A stretch of DNA of 64,000 nt from Haliclystus octoradiatus (taxonomy: Eukaryota; Cnidaria; Staurozoa; Stauromedusae; Haliclystidae): positions 19,274,814-19,338,813 of the forward strand of contig OU744450.1 in assembly GCA_916610825.1 (NCBI GenBank), given 5' to 3'. Both the position numbers and the translations under genes were made by a program. The notes beneath the pieces are model-generated. The model did not search any database and had not been told where the DNA came from. It saw only the letters and a list, made by a program, of their open reading frames with translations. Of this stretch, positions 53,410 through 64,000 are shown in pieces (the first letter of the stretch is position 1; the number at the start of each line of letters is the position of its first letter).

Positions 53410-54543
53410 TAAGCATCACAAAAAATCATCTAATGTCATATTAGATTATATTTGTACGTATTTTCAATTTGGTCTCAAATTGATAAAATGGATGCATTGC
53501 CACTGATGAGGCACTTTTCCACTTGGTTTTTGGAATAATAAACTCATGGCTGCATAGTTGATAGACAATTAGACATATATAAGCTGACCTGAAGGTAAAA
53601 CGAATAAAGAGGAAAAATCACACCAAGTGGATGATTGAAATTTTTATAAAGCATGAAAACTACAAGACAACTTTGAAAGAAAAGATATCTCAAATGAAAC
53701 TCAAGGAGAAAGAGAGAAAAAACAGTTTATTATTGCTATTCCAAAAAATTTTCGTATTTTGAGATTTTGCCAATTTAAACAGCTTCAGAGCATAAATACT
53801 TTTGAAAAACTTCTGATAATAAAAATCTCATACAATTTATAAACGAAAATGTTGGTATCATAACAGTAATTGTTTGCTTTGTAACAATTTAGATGTATAT
53901 TGAAATTGCAGGAAAGATGTAAGCAATTAAATGTCATGGAAAAAGATATCTGTGTTCAGTCTGTTTAAAAGCATTTGAAGCATGTACAAGAAAGGATCCA
54001 TCGGTATCCCCGTTGACAATAGTTCCTCATGTCCAAGACGACAGGACAAGCACTGAGTTACTATGACGTCACAATAACGTTATGCAGAATTTTGTCTTTG
54101 GATTTTACCATTTGATTAGCAACACTTATCAATTGCGTTACTCTTGAATCGTGATTAATTTTTTTATTTATAATCATGGAGATAAATCATTCTAATACTA
54201 TGTTGAATATAGTAAAATAAAAGGATCATGTTATTATCGTATATGATGATGTTTATGATACTGACGAAGAGATTCATTGATTCATTGATTCGTTCATTCA
54301 TTGGCATGTATCCTGAATACAAGGGAATTGATTTGGTCGAAAGTATCCCATTAATAATACACTTTGAGTCATCCACTCTGATTCACCGCAGAATAAGGTG
54401 TCAACAAAACTATTAATAGTAACGTTTAATATAGTTTTCTTTCTTCTATTTTTCAAGGAGAAAGTTTGCTGTAGTGAATTTGAAATTGTTCCATTGTTGA
54501 AGAATGGAAAAATGCTTAAAATTGTACAGATGACCATTTTGGC
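53410..54543. other. Spacer between LTR element and unknown open segments
   Basis: It contains the second copy of the 188-bp insert family (53635-53805) and otherwise AT-rich DNA with no recognisable gene. The overlapping frames at 54164-54576 look like chance. Confidence 0.4.
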
Positions 54544-55439
54544 ATGAATCCGACGTACAAACAGTTTGATGATCAACTATTAACTAATATAAAGGTATGT
54601 TGAGTAAATATCGCAACACATTTACAGGAAAGCCATTTAATAGAATTGAATTTTCATATGAATCATTATTGTATTATGATTCAGCTTAGTAATTCTGAAA
54701 ATGATGATTGCTCTTATTTTGAAATTGGAATCGAAGATTCACGTTATGAACAACTTAATCTTTTTGTTTTTGATAAAACCGAATTCTGTTAGTCAAAATA
54801 CTAAATATATAATCAATAAATAGATTCAGAGCATCACCTTTAGATTTTATTTGGAGACAGTATTTAATTCCTGTTTGCTTCGCCTTGTCATTGGGACCAT
54901 CTCTTTGTTGTCATGTGCGACATCAGTTGGAAGTTGTTATTGGGGTAGTTAATCTTGACATATTTTTTTTTGGGGTTACGTGTAGGTGAAACTTCATGGT
55001 GATAAGCCTAATAAAGCGGTAAAAAGTGTTACATTCAAAGGAAGCCCGCAGGAATACTTCGATATTTTTCAGACTGGGGTGTCCCATTTTCAAAACTCTA
55101 GAAAACCTTAAAATGAAATCAATGTCATCTAATTGAATTAGCAGCTCTAACAAATTACAAGGAAACCTCATCAAATAGAAAATAGAATAAAATTGAAAGG
55201 CTTCGGAGCAGCTACTAATTTCTATCTTATATTATTTATTTATTTTATTTAGTTAACTTGATAAAATAATCATTATCCTATATCGTTTTATCCAATCAGG
55301 ATGATTCTGAAGTATTAACACTAACACCACTTGACAATTTGGCGAACAGATCATAAGAGAAACAATTAACTGCTGAATGCGATTCAATGTCGTTGGTTTA
55401 TGCTGTGAGGCTACTAGCACAAGAGGTCCACGCAATTCA
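54544..55439 (+). pseudogene. Unrecognised open segments with splice-like edges (possible decayed or unknown gene, part 1)
   Basis: Four protein-like + strand segments: 54544-54594 (starts MNPTYKQFDDQLLTNIK, followed by GTATGT); 54628-54792 (after CAG; contains NENDD-like acidic and EDSRYEQLNLFVFDK stretches); 54986-55111 (after TGTAG; VKLHGDKPNKAVKSVTFKGS); and 55300-55439 (after ATCAG, before GTAAGA; contains SMSLVYAVRLLAQEVHAI but with one in-frame TAA). I do not recognise the protein. The opposite strand of the last segment is also open for 100 codons (55253-55555), so even the strand is uncertain there. Confidence 0.3.
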
Positions 55440-56851
55440 GTAAGATAATTCATCATAAAGTATATATTTTGTTGAATTAGATTTCGAGTTGCATGCAAAT
55501 GCATGCTTATATTGAGTTGTGAATCATCTGGCTCGAGTGGTTCAAATAAATGCATGAAGAAATCTATGTAGAAAAGATGATTGAAGCCGAAATTTAATTC
55601 AGAAATTATTCTATTTTATTTTTTGTTGTTCAAAGAAGCAAAAGTTGAGAAGTGAAAAGTGGAAGTTAAGTAGCCATACACCCCCCCCCAAAAAAAAATC
55701 AAAGAAACATTTCTAACCCGAGTGTCACACAGCTGCAAGGTAGCAATTTTTGGGGGTTTGTCTAAAGTTTATTATGTTCCACCAAACAACACTGGCACAT
55801 CCCGAAAAAATTTGATTGATTATTTTTTATTCATAACGCGGTTATTCAACATTTGATTCAAGTGACTTCTGGAAAAGTATAGAATGAGAAGCTATTTATC
55901 ATCTTTACACCTTATTTTATTAATTACTGTCAATGTACATTCTTTTATTATATTTTAATTTATTTGTTGTCACTGATGAAGTGGAAGTTGGTATTGCAAT
56001 TGTTTCTATATCTTAATTAAATTTCATTGCAGTACTGTACAATTTAACACTGGCTGTAATAATCAGGAAATATTTTTATTTTATATCCTCGTAATTTAAT
56101 TTCCATAACGCGGGTTTGTTTACAAATTTCATAACCTTATATTCAAGTCATTTTCAAATAATAATTTATGATCAATCATTAAATAATTTCCAACTGAAGA
56201 TAAGATGATGACTCATCTTATTTGTTTCACTTTCATATAAATATACGTGTTATTTTAGTTTGTTTACGTTTGCGAGACAATAGAAATTCATTCAAGTGCG
56301 AAACTGCTTAGTTAGCGCTTCAGTCTGAGAAAGCATTGTTGTTGAAAATGGAAACAGTTTTCATTGGTTTTTATCAACTTCGATGTATTTATTTAAGAAA
56401 TGAAGCCGGCCATGTACGCCTCTGGTTAATAACGAATCCATTGATCTGTGTTTCAAGTCAATTGCATCAAAAATGGCATCGTGAATCCCCGCCTTATATG
56501 CGGACATACAAATGGAAATAGCGTAAATTTAAAAGCAGATTGTATGATATATTAAGATGATTGGAGAATGAAATTTCTATAGAATCCAGTTTGAAAGCTG
56601 CAAACATTTCCACAAATACGGTGTCCTATATATGTCAATAAATGTTGCATAATTGGAAACTCAACTGCATCTTTCTTCCATGTAATAAACCAATTCGGCT
56701 AAGAAATCACGTGACAAATAGCGGGTGTTTATATCACGTGACTCACGTAAAATCTCAATTTAACTACCGCAAAACAGAGCAATACGTAGGTTTATTTTTC
56801 TTCATTAATTAATCAGAATGAGCTCGGATCTTACTATTTGTTAATATATAG
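55440..56851. other. AT-rich spacer, no recognised feature
   Basis: A C-run next to an A-run sits at 55681-55698. The open frame at 56336-56521 has no family resemblance. If the segments on either side belong to one gene, this would be an intron. Confidence 0.35.
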
Positions 56852-57148
56852 CTAATTTTAACCGTTGAATTTTATGTTAAACCTGTTTTTATTGCTGTGG
56901 AGGGAAATAAACCTACAGATAAATCAGTTACAAAAAGGCAACCTATACACACACCCGCTGTTACACGTGATTTCTTATCCGAAATGGTCTATTGGTCTAT
57001 TAAGTTATTCAAATCCAATTATTTCATTTTCATTCATTTTATTGTATTTCAAAATTTGAACATCTATCTTATTCACATTGAAGAAAACCAAAGTACCCTA
57101 AGTCATATGTTCTTTAGCATTGAAGAAGAGACAACTTCACCGCGGTAG
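56852..57148 (+). CDS. Unrecognised open segment (possible exon, part 2)
   Basis: After the acceptor-like 'ttaatatatag' at 56851 the + strand is open for 98 codons to the stop ending at 57148. The first half looks like real protein (VEFYVKPVFIAVEGNKPTDK, then AVTRDFLSEMVYWSIK); the second half is low-complexity and may already be intron. No family is recognised. It could belong with the segments at 54544-55439, being on the same strand. Confidence 0.3.
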   Translation, partial: LILTVEFYVKPVFIAVEGNKPTDKSVTKRQPIHTPAVTRDFLSEMVYWSIKLFKSNYFIFIHFIVFQNLNIYLIHIEENQSTLSHMFFSIEEETTSPR

Positions 57149-58290
57149 TAAATACTCATCAACCAAGGCCGAGTTTCTTCCCAAGTTTCTCTCCACTTCT
57201 CGAGAGTATGAAAAAGCAAATCAAAAGTTTACAATCAAAACTTTAGTCAATTTCTTCTATTGAAAGATTCAACGAATACCTGAAAACTTAGACACGTCAT
57301 CCACCATACTTGACACTTAAGAATGTACTACTACATGCAAACTGGAAGAACTCACCATCACTTCGCCTATGGAGCTATCTCTTCTTCTTGGATCTATGTC
57401 TACTAAATCATGTATGTTAGATCCATTGCCAGGGTCAATTATGAAACATTGCTATAAATCATTACTACCAGTATTGACGGACATCATCAACCTTTCCTTT
57501 AATACTTCCACAGTACCTTCTGGTTTCAAGAATGCTATTCTAAACCCATCGCTAAAGAAATGTAAAAAGATCATGAATTTAAAAAGATGTAAAAAAGATC
57601 ATTCAAAATTATCGACCGGTTTCAAATCTCTCGTTGATTGCTAAGGCAACCGAAAAAGTAGTTGCCATTCGTCTCAACAATCATAAGTAAAAATAATAAT
57701 TTACAAGAGGTATTTTAGTCTGCATACAAGCAATGGAATAGTACTGAGACTGCACTTATTTCACACATTCAAACTGACATTTTCTGTGTGATTGATAGCG
57801 GCCAATGCGTAATCCTAGTATTGCTTGATCTATCAGCAGCATTTGACACCGTTTACTATAGAATATTACTCAACAAACTGGAAAAGCATTATGAAATAAC
57901 AGGAAATGCCTCGAATTGGTATAGGTCATATTTTTCCAATCGTACATAGTCTGCGAAAATAGAAAAAAACATTATCATCTCCTCGTCCTCTAACATGTGG
58001 AGTACTCGGACCATTGCTTTACACTATATACACTGCATCACTGACTGAGATTATAAAAAAAAATGAAATGTCATACCATTTTTATGCTGATGGCGCTCAG
58101 ATCTATATGTCATTCAACTTCAAAAAAGATGATGAAGCAAAAATTCCAAAGTCAAGAATTGAGGCTTGCATTCATAATATCGAAGAATGGACGATTTCCA
58201 ACCGTCTTAAGCTCAATAATGAGAAAACAGAAGTTCTTTTTTATTCAACCCCTCACATCGACCAACGCCATCTATGAAATAGGCCACTAT
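57149..58290 (+). mobile_element. LINE fragment (CR1/Jockey group), broken, + strand
   Basis: Reverse transcriptase motifs follow in order: SCMLDPLPGSIMKHCYKSLL, STVPSGFKNAILNPSLKK, a RPVSNLSLIAKATEK-like block near 57615, LVLLDLSAAFDTVYY near 57820, YADGAQIYMSF near 58080 (normally YADDTQ, so a catalytic Asp is replaced), then EWTISNRLKLNNEKTEVLFY. The reading frame shifts several times and has stops, so it is inactive. It differs in sequence from the two - strand LINE copies and is probably another family. It is cut off by the LTR fossil that follows. Confidence 0.8.
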
Positions 58291-58329
58291 AGAATATCAG
58301 TGTTATTATGTGTTAACCACTGCTAGATC

Positions 58330-61300
58330 TTATTATGAACACCTTGGATCTAGCGTAAACATGATCAATTGTCATATTATATTGAGACATCACATGGCGC
58401 AGTTGCTATTATTGAACTTATACCATTCTTTATTATTATATCTTGTTTAGTTTGATATGTTATATATTATCATTCTGTATATCGTACATCTCTATCATAT
58501 GCCTAATAAAACTCCAAAATCGAAGGCACAAAAGAAGGGCAATGCTGATGTTGAGCTGCCCCTTTTTGACGATAATCTCAATCTCGCTGCCCGTATGGAT
58601 TCGTTTGAAAAGCGTATGGAGAGATCGTTATCTGCATTTATGGCACAACTTACTGGCTTTAATACGACTACTGAAACCGTGGCACCTGTTTTTCCCAATG
58701 CAAGCGACGACGATTCTGTCGTTGTTGAAAGTGTGCCAGTTAGTAATATTGAAAACTAGGCTTCCGGGATACGCCTATCTAGCGCTTTCCCACCTCCAGA
58801 TAAATTGTCTGATAACCTTACATATGGTCAGTTTGTGGACTGGAGACGTCAAATAGATAATTACTTATTATTTACGGGCCTTACTCGCTGCTCTACTCAA
58901 CAGCAAGTTTCATTTCTACTTTCTCATATGACTCAAGAAACACTTGATACTGTCTGATTGGTATTGAATGTAGATCAAAGCACTATTAATACAAATACAT
59001 TATTACAGAAATTAGATGGATATTTTAAGCAAAAAGATAATCTGTGGATACGTCGTGCAGCATTTATGCAGTATACACAAGGTGAGAATGAACCGTTTTG
59101 TGCATTCTATCTTGAAAAACTGAGATTATTTCATCTTACAGACCCCTGTCCCCATTGTAAAAAATTATGTGAATCCGAAGAAACTGCACGAAACGAAGAG
59201 GTCTCTAAAACAGCTCAGGTTGCTCATGTAACTAATGTTCATCATAAGCTTCGTAAAATGCTTCAGATACGAAATTTAACACTGTCCCCTGCAAGCATTG
59301 TGGTAAAACCAATCATGATCATGATCCACAATCTTGCTGGGCTAAGGGTAAAACTTGTCATAATTGTAACAAGAAAGGTCATATAAGACCTGTGTGTCGT
59401 TCTGATAAAGTGGACATTAATAACATTACAAATGATGTTTCACACATAATTGAAAGTGTGAAGCTAAATGCTGTTTCACATACCACACCCAAGGTTACAT
59501 CAAAATGTCAACACATCTCTCTAGCATTATCATTGACACATCGCAAGCAAATAACTGTTAGTGGTATTCCTGATACTGGCGCTGAAGTTTGCGTTGCAAG
59601 TGACACTCTATTGACGGACAATAATATTCCTTTGTCTCGTTTAAACCACACCTCAGACAAATTATCTGCTACTAATGGTTCACCTTCAGAAGTTCTTGGC
59701 GTTTTACATTGCCGTGGTATTCTAGCTACATATAGCACTAAGATGAAAATATATATTTGTAAAGGGGTCTCAGACTTGCTTATTCCGACTCAAAATCTAA
59801 TTGAGCTTGGCATAATACCTGCTACTTTCCCCGCCCCTATGGCATCTATATTACGCACCGTTGTACAAGAAATTGCTCCTGTTTCTTCTCACAAGCCTCA
59901 CAATTTATCTGAAAATATACGTTCTCAACTACTAGATGAATTTTCTGATATATTTAATGATACTGATCAACTTAAGCCAATGGCTGGTCCACCGATGCAC
60001 ATTTATTTAGAAGATGATGCTACACGGTATGCACTTTCTACACCTACAAAAATTCCCTTTGCTTGGCAAGTTGAGGTCAAAAGCACACTTGACAGTATGG
60101 TAGCTAAGGGTATTATACAACTTGCCGATGATCATCCAACAGACTTTGTTAGCCCACTAGTTGTAGCCCAAATGGAAAATTACGTCAACTCAACCAACAT
60201 GTCCGTCGTCCTGTTCACCCAATCAGAAGTCCATGGGATGCTGTATCAAACGTACCTCATACAGCTAAGATATTTACAACGTTAGACGCAGCTTCTGGTT
60301 ATTGGCAGGTACCCTTAGATGACGTTAGCTGTCCATTAACTACCTTTTTAACACCCTGGGGACGATACCAATATAAACGTGCCGTTATGGGTCTTGTATG
60401 TGCCGGTGACGAGTATTGTCGTCGTGGTGACGAAGCTTTGGTCAACTTACCTAATTTAGAAAAAGTTGTTGATGATAATTTAATTTATAATGATTCTTCT
60501 GAAGCACATGTTACAAATGTACGTAATGTGTTAGAGCGATGCCGACAACAATGTATTACCCTAAATCCCAATAAATTTATATTTGGACAAGAAAGTGTCG
60601 ATTATGTGGGATTTATTCTAAGCAAAGATGGTATTAGTGCTACACCCAGACGAGTTGAAGCGATTACTGACTTTCCAGTTCCTACCAATATTTCTGAACT
60701 ACGTTCATTTATGGGAATGGTTAATCAATTAGGACACTTCAGTCCAAAGAAGTTGCTCATTGTTCAGAGCCATTACATCATTTATTATCCATTCGTAACA
60801 AATTTATATGGACTGAACTTCACCAAAATGCATTTGACAGTGTCAAGAAGACACTAGTTTCACCTCCAGTCCTCAAGCAGTTTGATATTAATTTACCAAC
60901 AGAACTGCATACTGATGGCTCCCGTACCTACGGTTTAGGTTGGAGTTTGTTACAATTGCATGATGATAATCAATGGCATCTGATGCTGAGTCACGCTATG
61001 CCACTATTGAGCTGGAATTATTAGACGTTACATGGGCTGTTATTGAATGCAAGTTATATTTACTTGGATTACATAAATTTATTGTCATTACGGATCATAA
61101 ACCTTTAGTTCCAGTTATTAACGACTTTACTTTGGCAGCTGTTGAAAATTCCCGCCTGCAACCGCTGAAAGAAAAATTAGCGCCTTACTCTCTCATTGCT
61201 ACATGGAAACGAGGTAAGGATCATTTAACACCTGATGCGTTGTCTCGGGCACCTGTAAAACATCCTATACAGATGAGGATCAACTGGCAGAAGATATTAT

Positions 61301-61430
61301 GCAACATATTAATTCTATTGTGTGTATCAATGCAGCTTCTATATTTCGTCAGAATGTCATCAACCTCAAGATACTATGCTTTTAAAATTTGTAGCGAAAC
61401 TATCCTCGCTTTGATGCTGTATTTTTAGCC
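58330..61430 (+). mobile_element. Old Ty3-type LTR retrotransposon fossil, copy 1
   Basis: A primer-binding-like TGGCGCAGTTG lies at 58395, preceded by ACATCACA, which may be the end of a left LTR. In order: gag-like sequence (about 58500-59300) with a CCHC knuckle region near 59300-59400, aspartic protease (near 59560-59640), reverse transcriptase (about 60000-60770) and RNase H (about 60870-61260). I did not recognise integrase or a right LTR. The element is broken, with several interruptions, and looks old. The third fossil (from 62900) belongs to the same family. Confidence 0.8.
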
Positions 61431-61559
61431 GTCTGACTGATAGTCGGACAGTCTTGTGTTAGCTGTTGTGCTTAATAGAACTGTTTAAAATCATGTGACG
61501 TCGTCTTTGATTTGTTTAGTTCCACAAAGTTAACTTTAGCGGTAAAAATTATAGTTTGT

Positions 61560-62835
61560 TTCCAAAATGTCAATTGAAGAACAAGATGGGAGTATTACAA
61601 AGGAGAGATTGTTGTTTCTGCCCGTTGCAGCACCACGACTACGGTCAGTTGACCGAGAAAGTGTTGCGTCATTTTTGAGCAAGTTATGAGCAATATAGAA
61701 GTATCGTTAGAGAACGAAATGAAAGTGGAGGAGAGAAAATCGTTGCCTTAGCTATAAAAGCATGCATTGAGCCTCTACTACTTAGTTCAATCGCAACTTA
61801 CGAACTTGAAGATACAGTCTCGATATTACTGATGATGATCTACAAAATTTTTTGAAGAAAAAGCTAGACTTGTCAATAGAGGGCAGTCTACCAGATATAG
61901 AGTCAATAATGAAAAAAGAACTTAAAATGGATTTATCGATTAAGGACAGTGATGCAAGTGTTTTAAAATTATTCCAAGATACAGATGACATTTTGGAAAG
62001 ATAGGGTGTACAAACGTTATTCGATAATGAAAGTAATCAAAAGATGAAAATGGAATGCATTGTTTATGCTGTTCAGCCAGCTGCAGTGAGGAATACGCTG
62101 AAATCTGAATTGAAGCTACGAAACTCAGAGGCAAAGAAAGACTCGATGAAGCTATTTAAGTTGTTAAAAGAGTTATGCAGTAAATTCGACATGTTCTCAT
62201 TTGAAAGACATGTGGATAAACCTGGTAATACCTCAAAGAGCAACTACAAAGATAAAGGATCGAAAGATTTTAGTATGATTTGAAAGTCACGTCAACCAGA
62301 GCTTGCTGGACATGCAAAGGATATCACATGCAAGCTGATTGTCCGTTAAGTAAAGATAAAAGAGGCGAGAATCAAATATCTGATAAAAAATTTCAGAAAG
62401 CGCCACGAGACGGTTGTCTCTATTGTAAGGGCACGCATTGGCTCAAAGATTGCATACAAGCCACGCCCGAGCAGAAAAAGTTGTTGTTGTCTGAATTTAA
62501 AAAAACGTCTGAAACAAGAAAAGGAACTATATATTCGAAAGGTGGTGATACACCTAGTGAAATTAATAAAGCATCAGGCCAAAAGCAAGTGGGAACAAGT
62601 GATGCAAGATCAGCCTTAATCAATGGTGAAATACTAGTCGATTATACACTTGATACTGGTGCTGAAAATACTTTTATTTCACAAAATATTGCAGATTTAA
62701 TTGTGAAAGATACTTCTGCTGTTGTTGAGCCTTTAGAGAAAATTTTCAACGTTATTTATGCAAAGAAAGGGAATGACACTTTATCAACACATAATATAAC
62801 TGTTGACCTAGTATCTGTTGTGTATGGTTAAATAT
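61560..62835 (+). mobile_element. LTR-retroelement fossil of a different family (gag and protease)
   Basis: A gag-like region rich in Lys and Glu (61567-62270), then two zinc-knuckle-like Cys/His clusters (62300-62460), then an aspartic protease start (DYTLDTGAE, 62640-62660). The protein sequence differs clearly from the gag and protease of the elements on either side, so this is a separate family lying between two related copies. Broken; LTRs not recognised. Confidence 0.65.
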
Positions 62836-62899
62836 GTAACACGTAGATTCTATTATAACACTTGTATGTATTTAGTCACATGTTTATGTGTTGTGGATT

Positions 62900-64000
62900 A
62901 GATTCATCCAAACATCACATGGCGCAGTTGATATTTTCGAACTGTTATTTTTGAAATGTTCTTAATCATCGATTTATTACATTTACTTTTGTTATAATTA
63001 GTTTTACTTGTTTACCTTACCTTTTTAATATATTATTATCATGAGTCGTCGCTCGAAACGTAAATCTGTTAATTCAGAAGCAAATACTTCCGTCGAGACG
63101 CGGTTAGATGGTTTAGAAGAAATGGTATTATCCATCGCTAATAATTTAGAAAAATTAACAACCACCAACCAACAAGATGATATAAAGGCAAAGAAAACAA
63201 CGATAACTAGCAAGCCTGATAATGGCAGTAAAGACACTTCAGTTGGAGGTAATATGCCGACGATTAGAATGTCAAACGCTTACCCGCCCCCAGATAAATT
63301 ATCTGAACATTTTACATATGGGCAGTATTTAGATTGGAGATATCAAATTGACAATTATTTAACTTTTACTCAATTGAATCAATATCCTGATGAAAATCAA
63401 GTATCATTTTTACTTTCTCGTCTTACACAAGAACTTATTGACACTGTTCGTATCGTATCGTATCGTATCGTATTCGTTCGTATTCGTATGGCTATTGGCA
63501 AGTCCCGTTAGATGAGGATAGCATACCACTAACAACTTTTTTAACACCATGGGGACGCTTCCAATATCGTCGAGCTGTAATGGGTTTAGTGTCCGCTGGC
63601 GACGAATATTGCCGACGGGGAGACGAAGCATTTGCTGATATTGCAAATTTAGAGAAGGTTGTTGATGACATTCTATTACACGATGACACCTTTTCGAATC
63701 ATGTTGAACACCTACGTCAGGTTCTCACACGCTGTCGTGAAAAGGGTATTACTTTGAACCCTGATAAATTTTCTTTTGCATGTGAAAATGTTGAATATGT
63801 TCGCTATATTATAGGCAAGGACGGTGTTACAGTTCACCCTAAAAAGCTTGAAGCAATTAAGAATTTTCCTGTACCTACAAATATTACAGAACTTAGATCT
63901 TTCATGGGACTAGTTAATCAATTAGGACATTTTTCTCAGGACATTGCTACACATTCTGTACCATTACGTGGTTTATTGCGGATTACTAATGAATATTTAT
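62900..64000 (+). mobile_element. Old Ty3-type LTR retrotransposon fossil, copy 2 of the first family, runs off window
   Basis: The same primer-binding-like TGGCGCAGTTG at 62920, again after ACATCACA, then a gag-like part (63041-63450) sharing PPPDKLSE and QVSFLLS phrases with copy 1, then a reverse transcriptase part (63490-64000) sharing DEYCRRGDEA and LRSFMG phrases. The element is broken and continues past the right edge of the window. Confidence 0.8.

Noticed and set aside
58443-58856. 137-codon open frame overlapping gag-like sequence
   Set aside because: Out-of-frame shadow of the retroelement's gag-like region.

Overview
The window is metazoan nuclear DNA, AT-rich, with many short exons, GT-AG introns and a dense load of transposons. 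The protein families are animal ones (FKBP15-like, FLVCR-like transporters, PNPO, an M16 peptidase), and the mix of small palindromic elements, a tRNA-derived SINE, CR1/L2-like LINEs and Ty3-type LTR fossils fits an invertebrate. I cannot name the species.

Left part (1-12.9 kb, + strand): the 3' half of an FKBP15-like gene. I assembled eleven coiled-coil exons with consistent reading phase, ending in a stop at 12911. The gene starts left of the window. From 14.3 to 17.6 kb lie two intronless genes on the - strand: pyridoxamine-phosphate oxidase and an FLVCR-like MFS transporter.

Middle part (18.4-48.8 kb, - strand): a 25-exon M16 metallopeptidase gene of the yeast SDD3 / worm C05D11.1 type. 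All exon joints keep phase and give 1016 codons with an HTLEH zinc motif. Its introns hold a second intronless FLVCR-like gene (22.6-24.2 kb), a three-copy family of an unrecognised single-exon gene (21 kb, 26 kb inverted, 27.5 kb), a 184-bp tandem repeat, an 826-bp foldback element with a 7-bp target duplication, a SINE, pogo-type MITEs, a TTAA-type transposon and many copies of a palindromic TTCATGAAC-rich repeat.

Right part (48.8-64 kb): mainly mobile-element debris. It holds two copies of one LINE on the - strand, a short non-autonomous LTR element with near-identical LTRs, scattered + strand open segments at 54.5-57.1 kb that may be exons of an unknown or decayed gene, a third broken LINE on the + strand, and three old LTR-retrotransposon remnants, two of them of the same family, the last running off the window.

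No operon, CRISPR, rRNA or true tRNA gene was seen. Exon and element edges were read by eye from splice signals and repeats. Protein identities come from remembered family motifs, not from a search.
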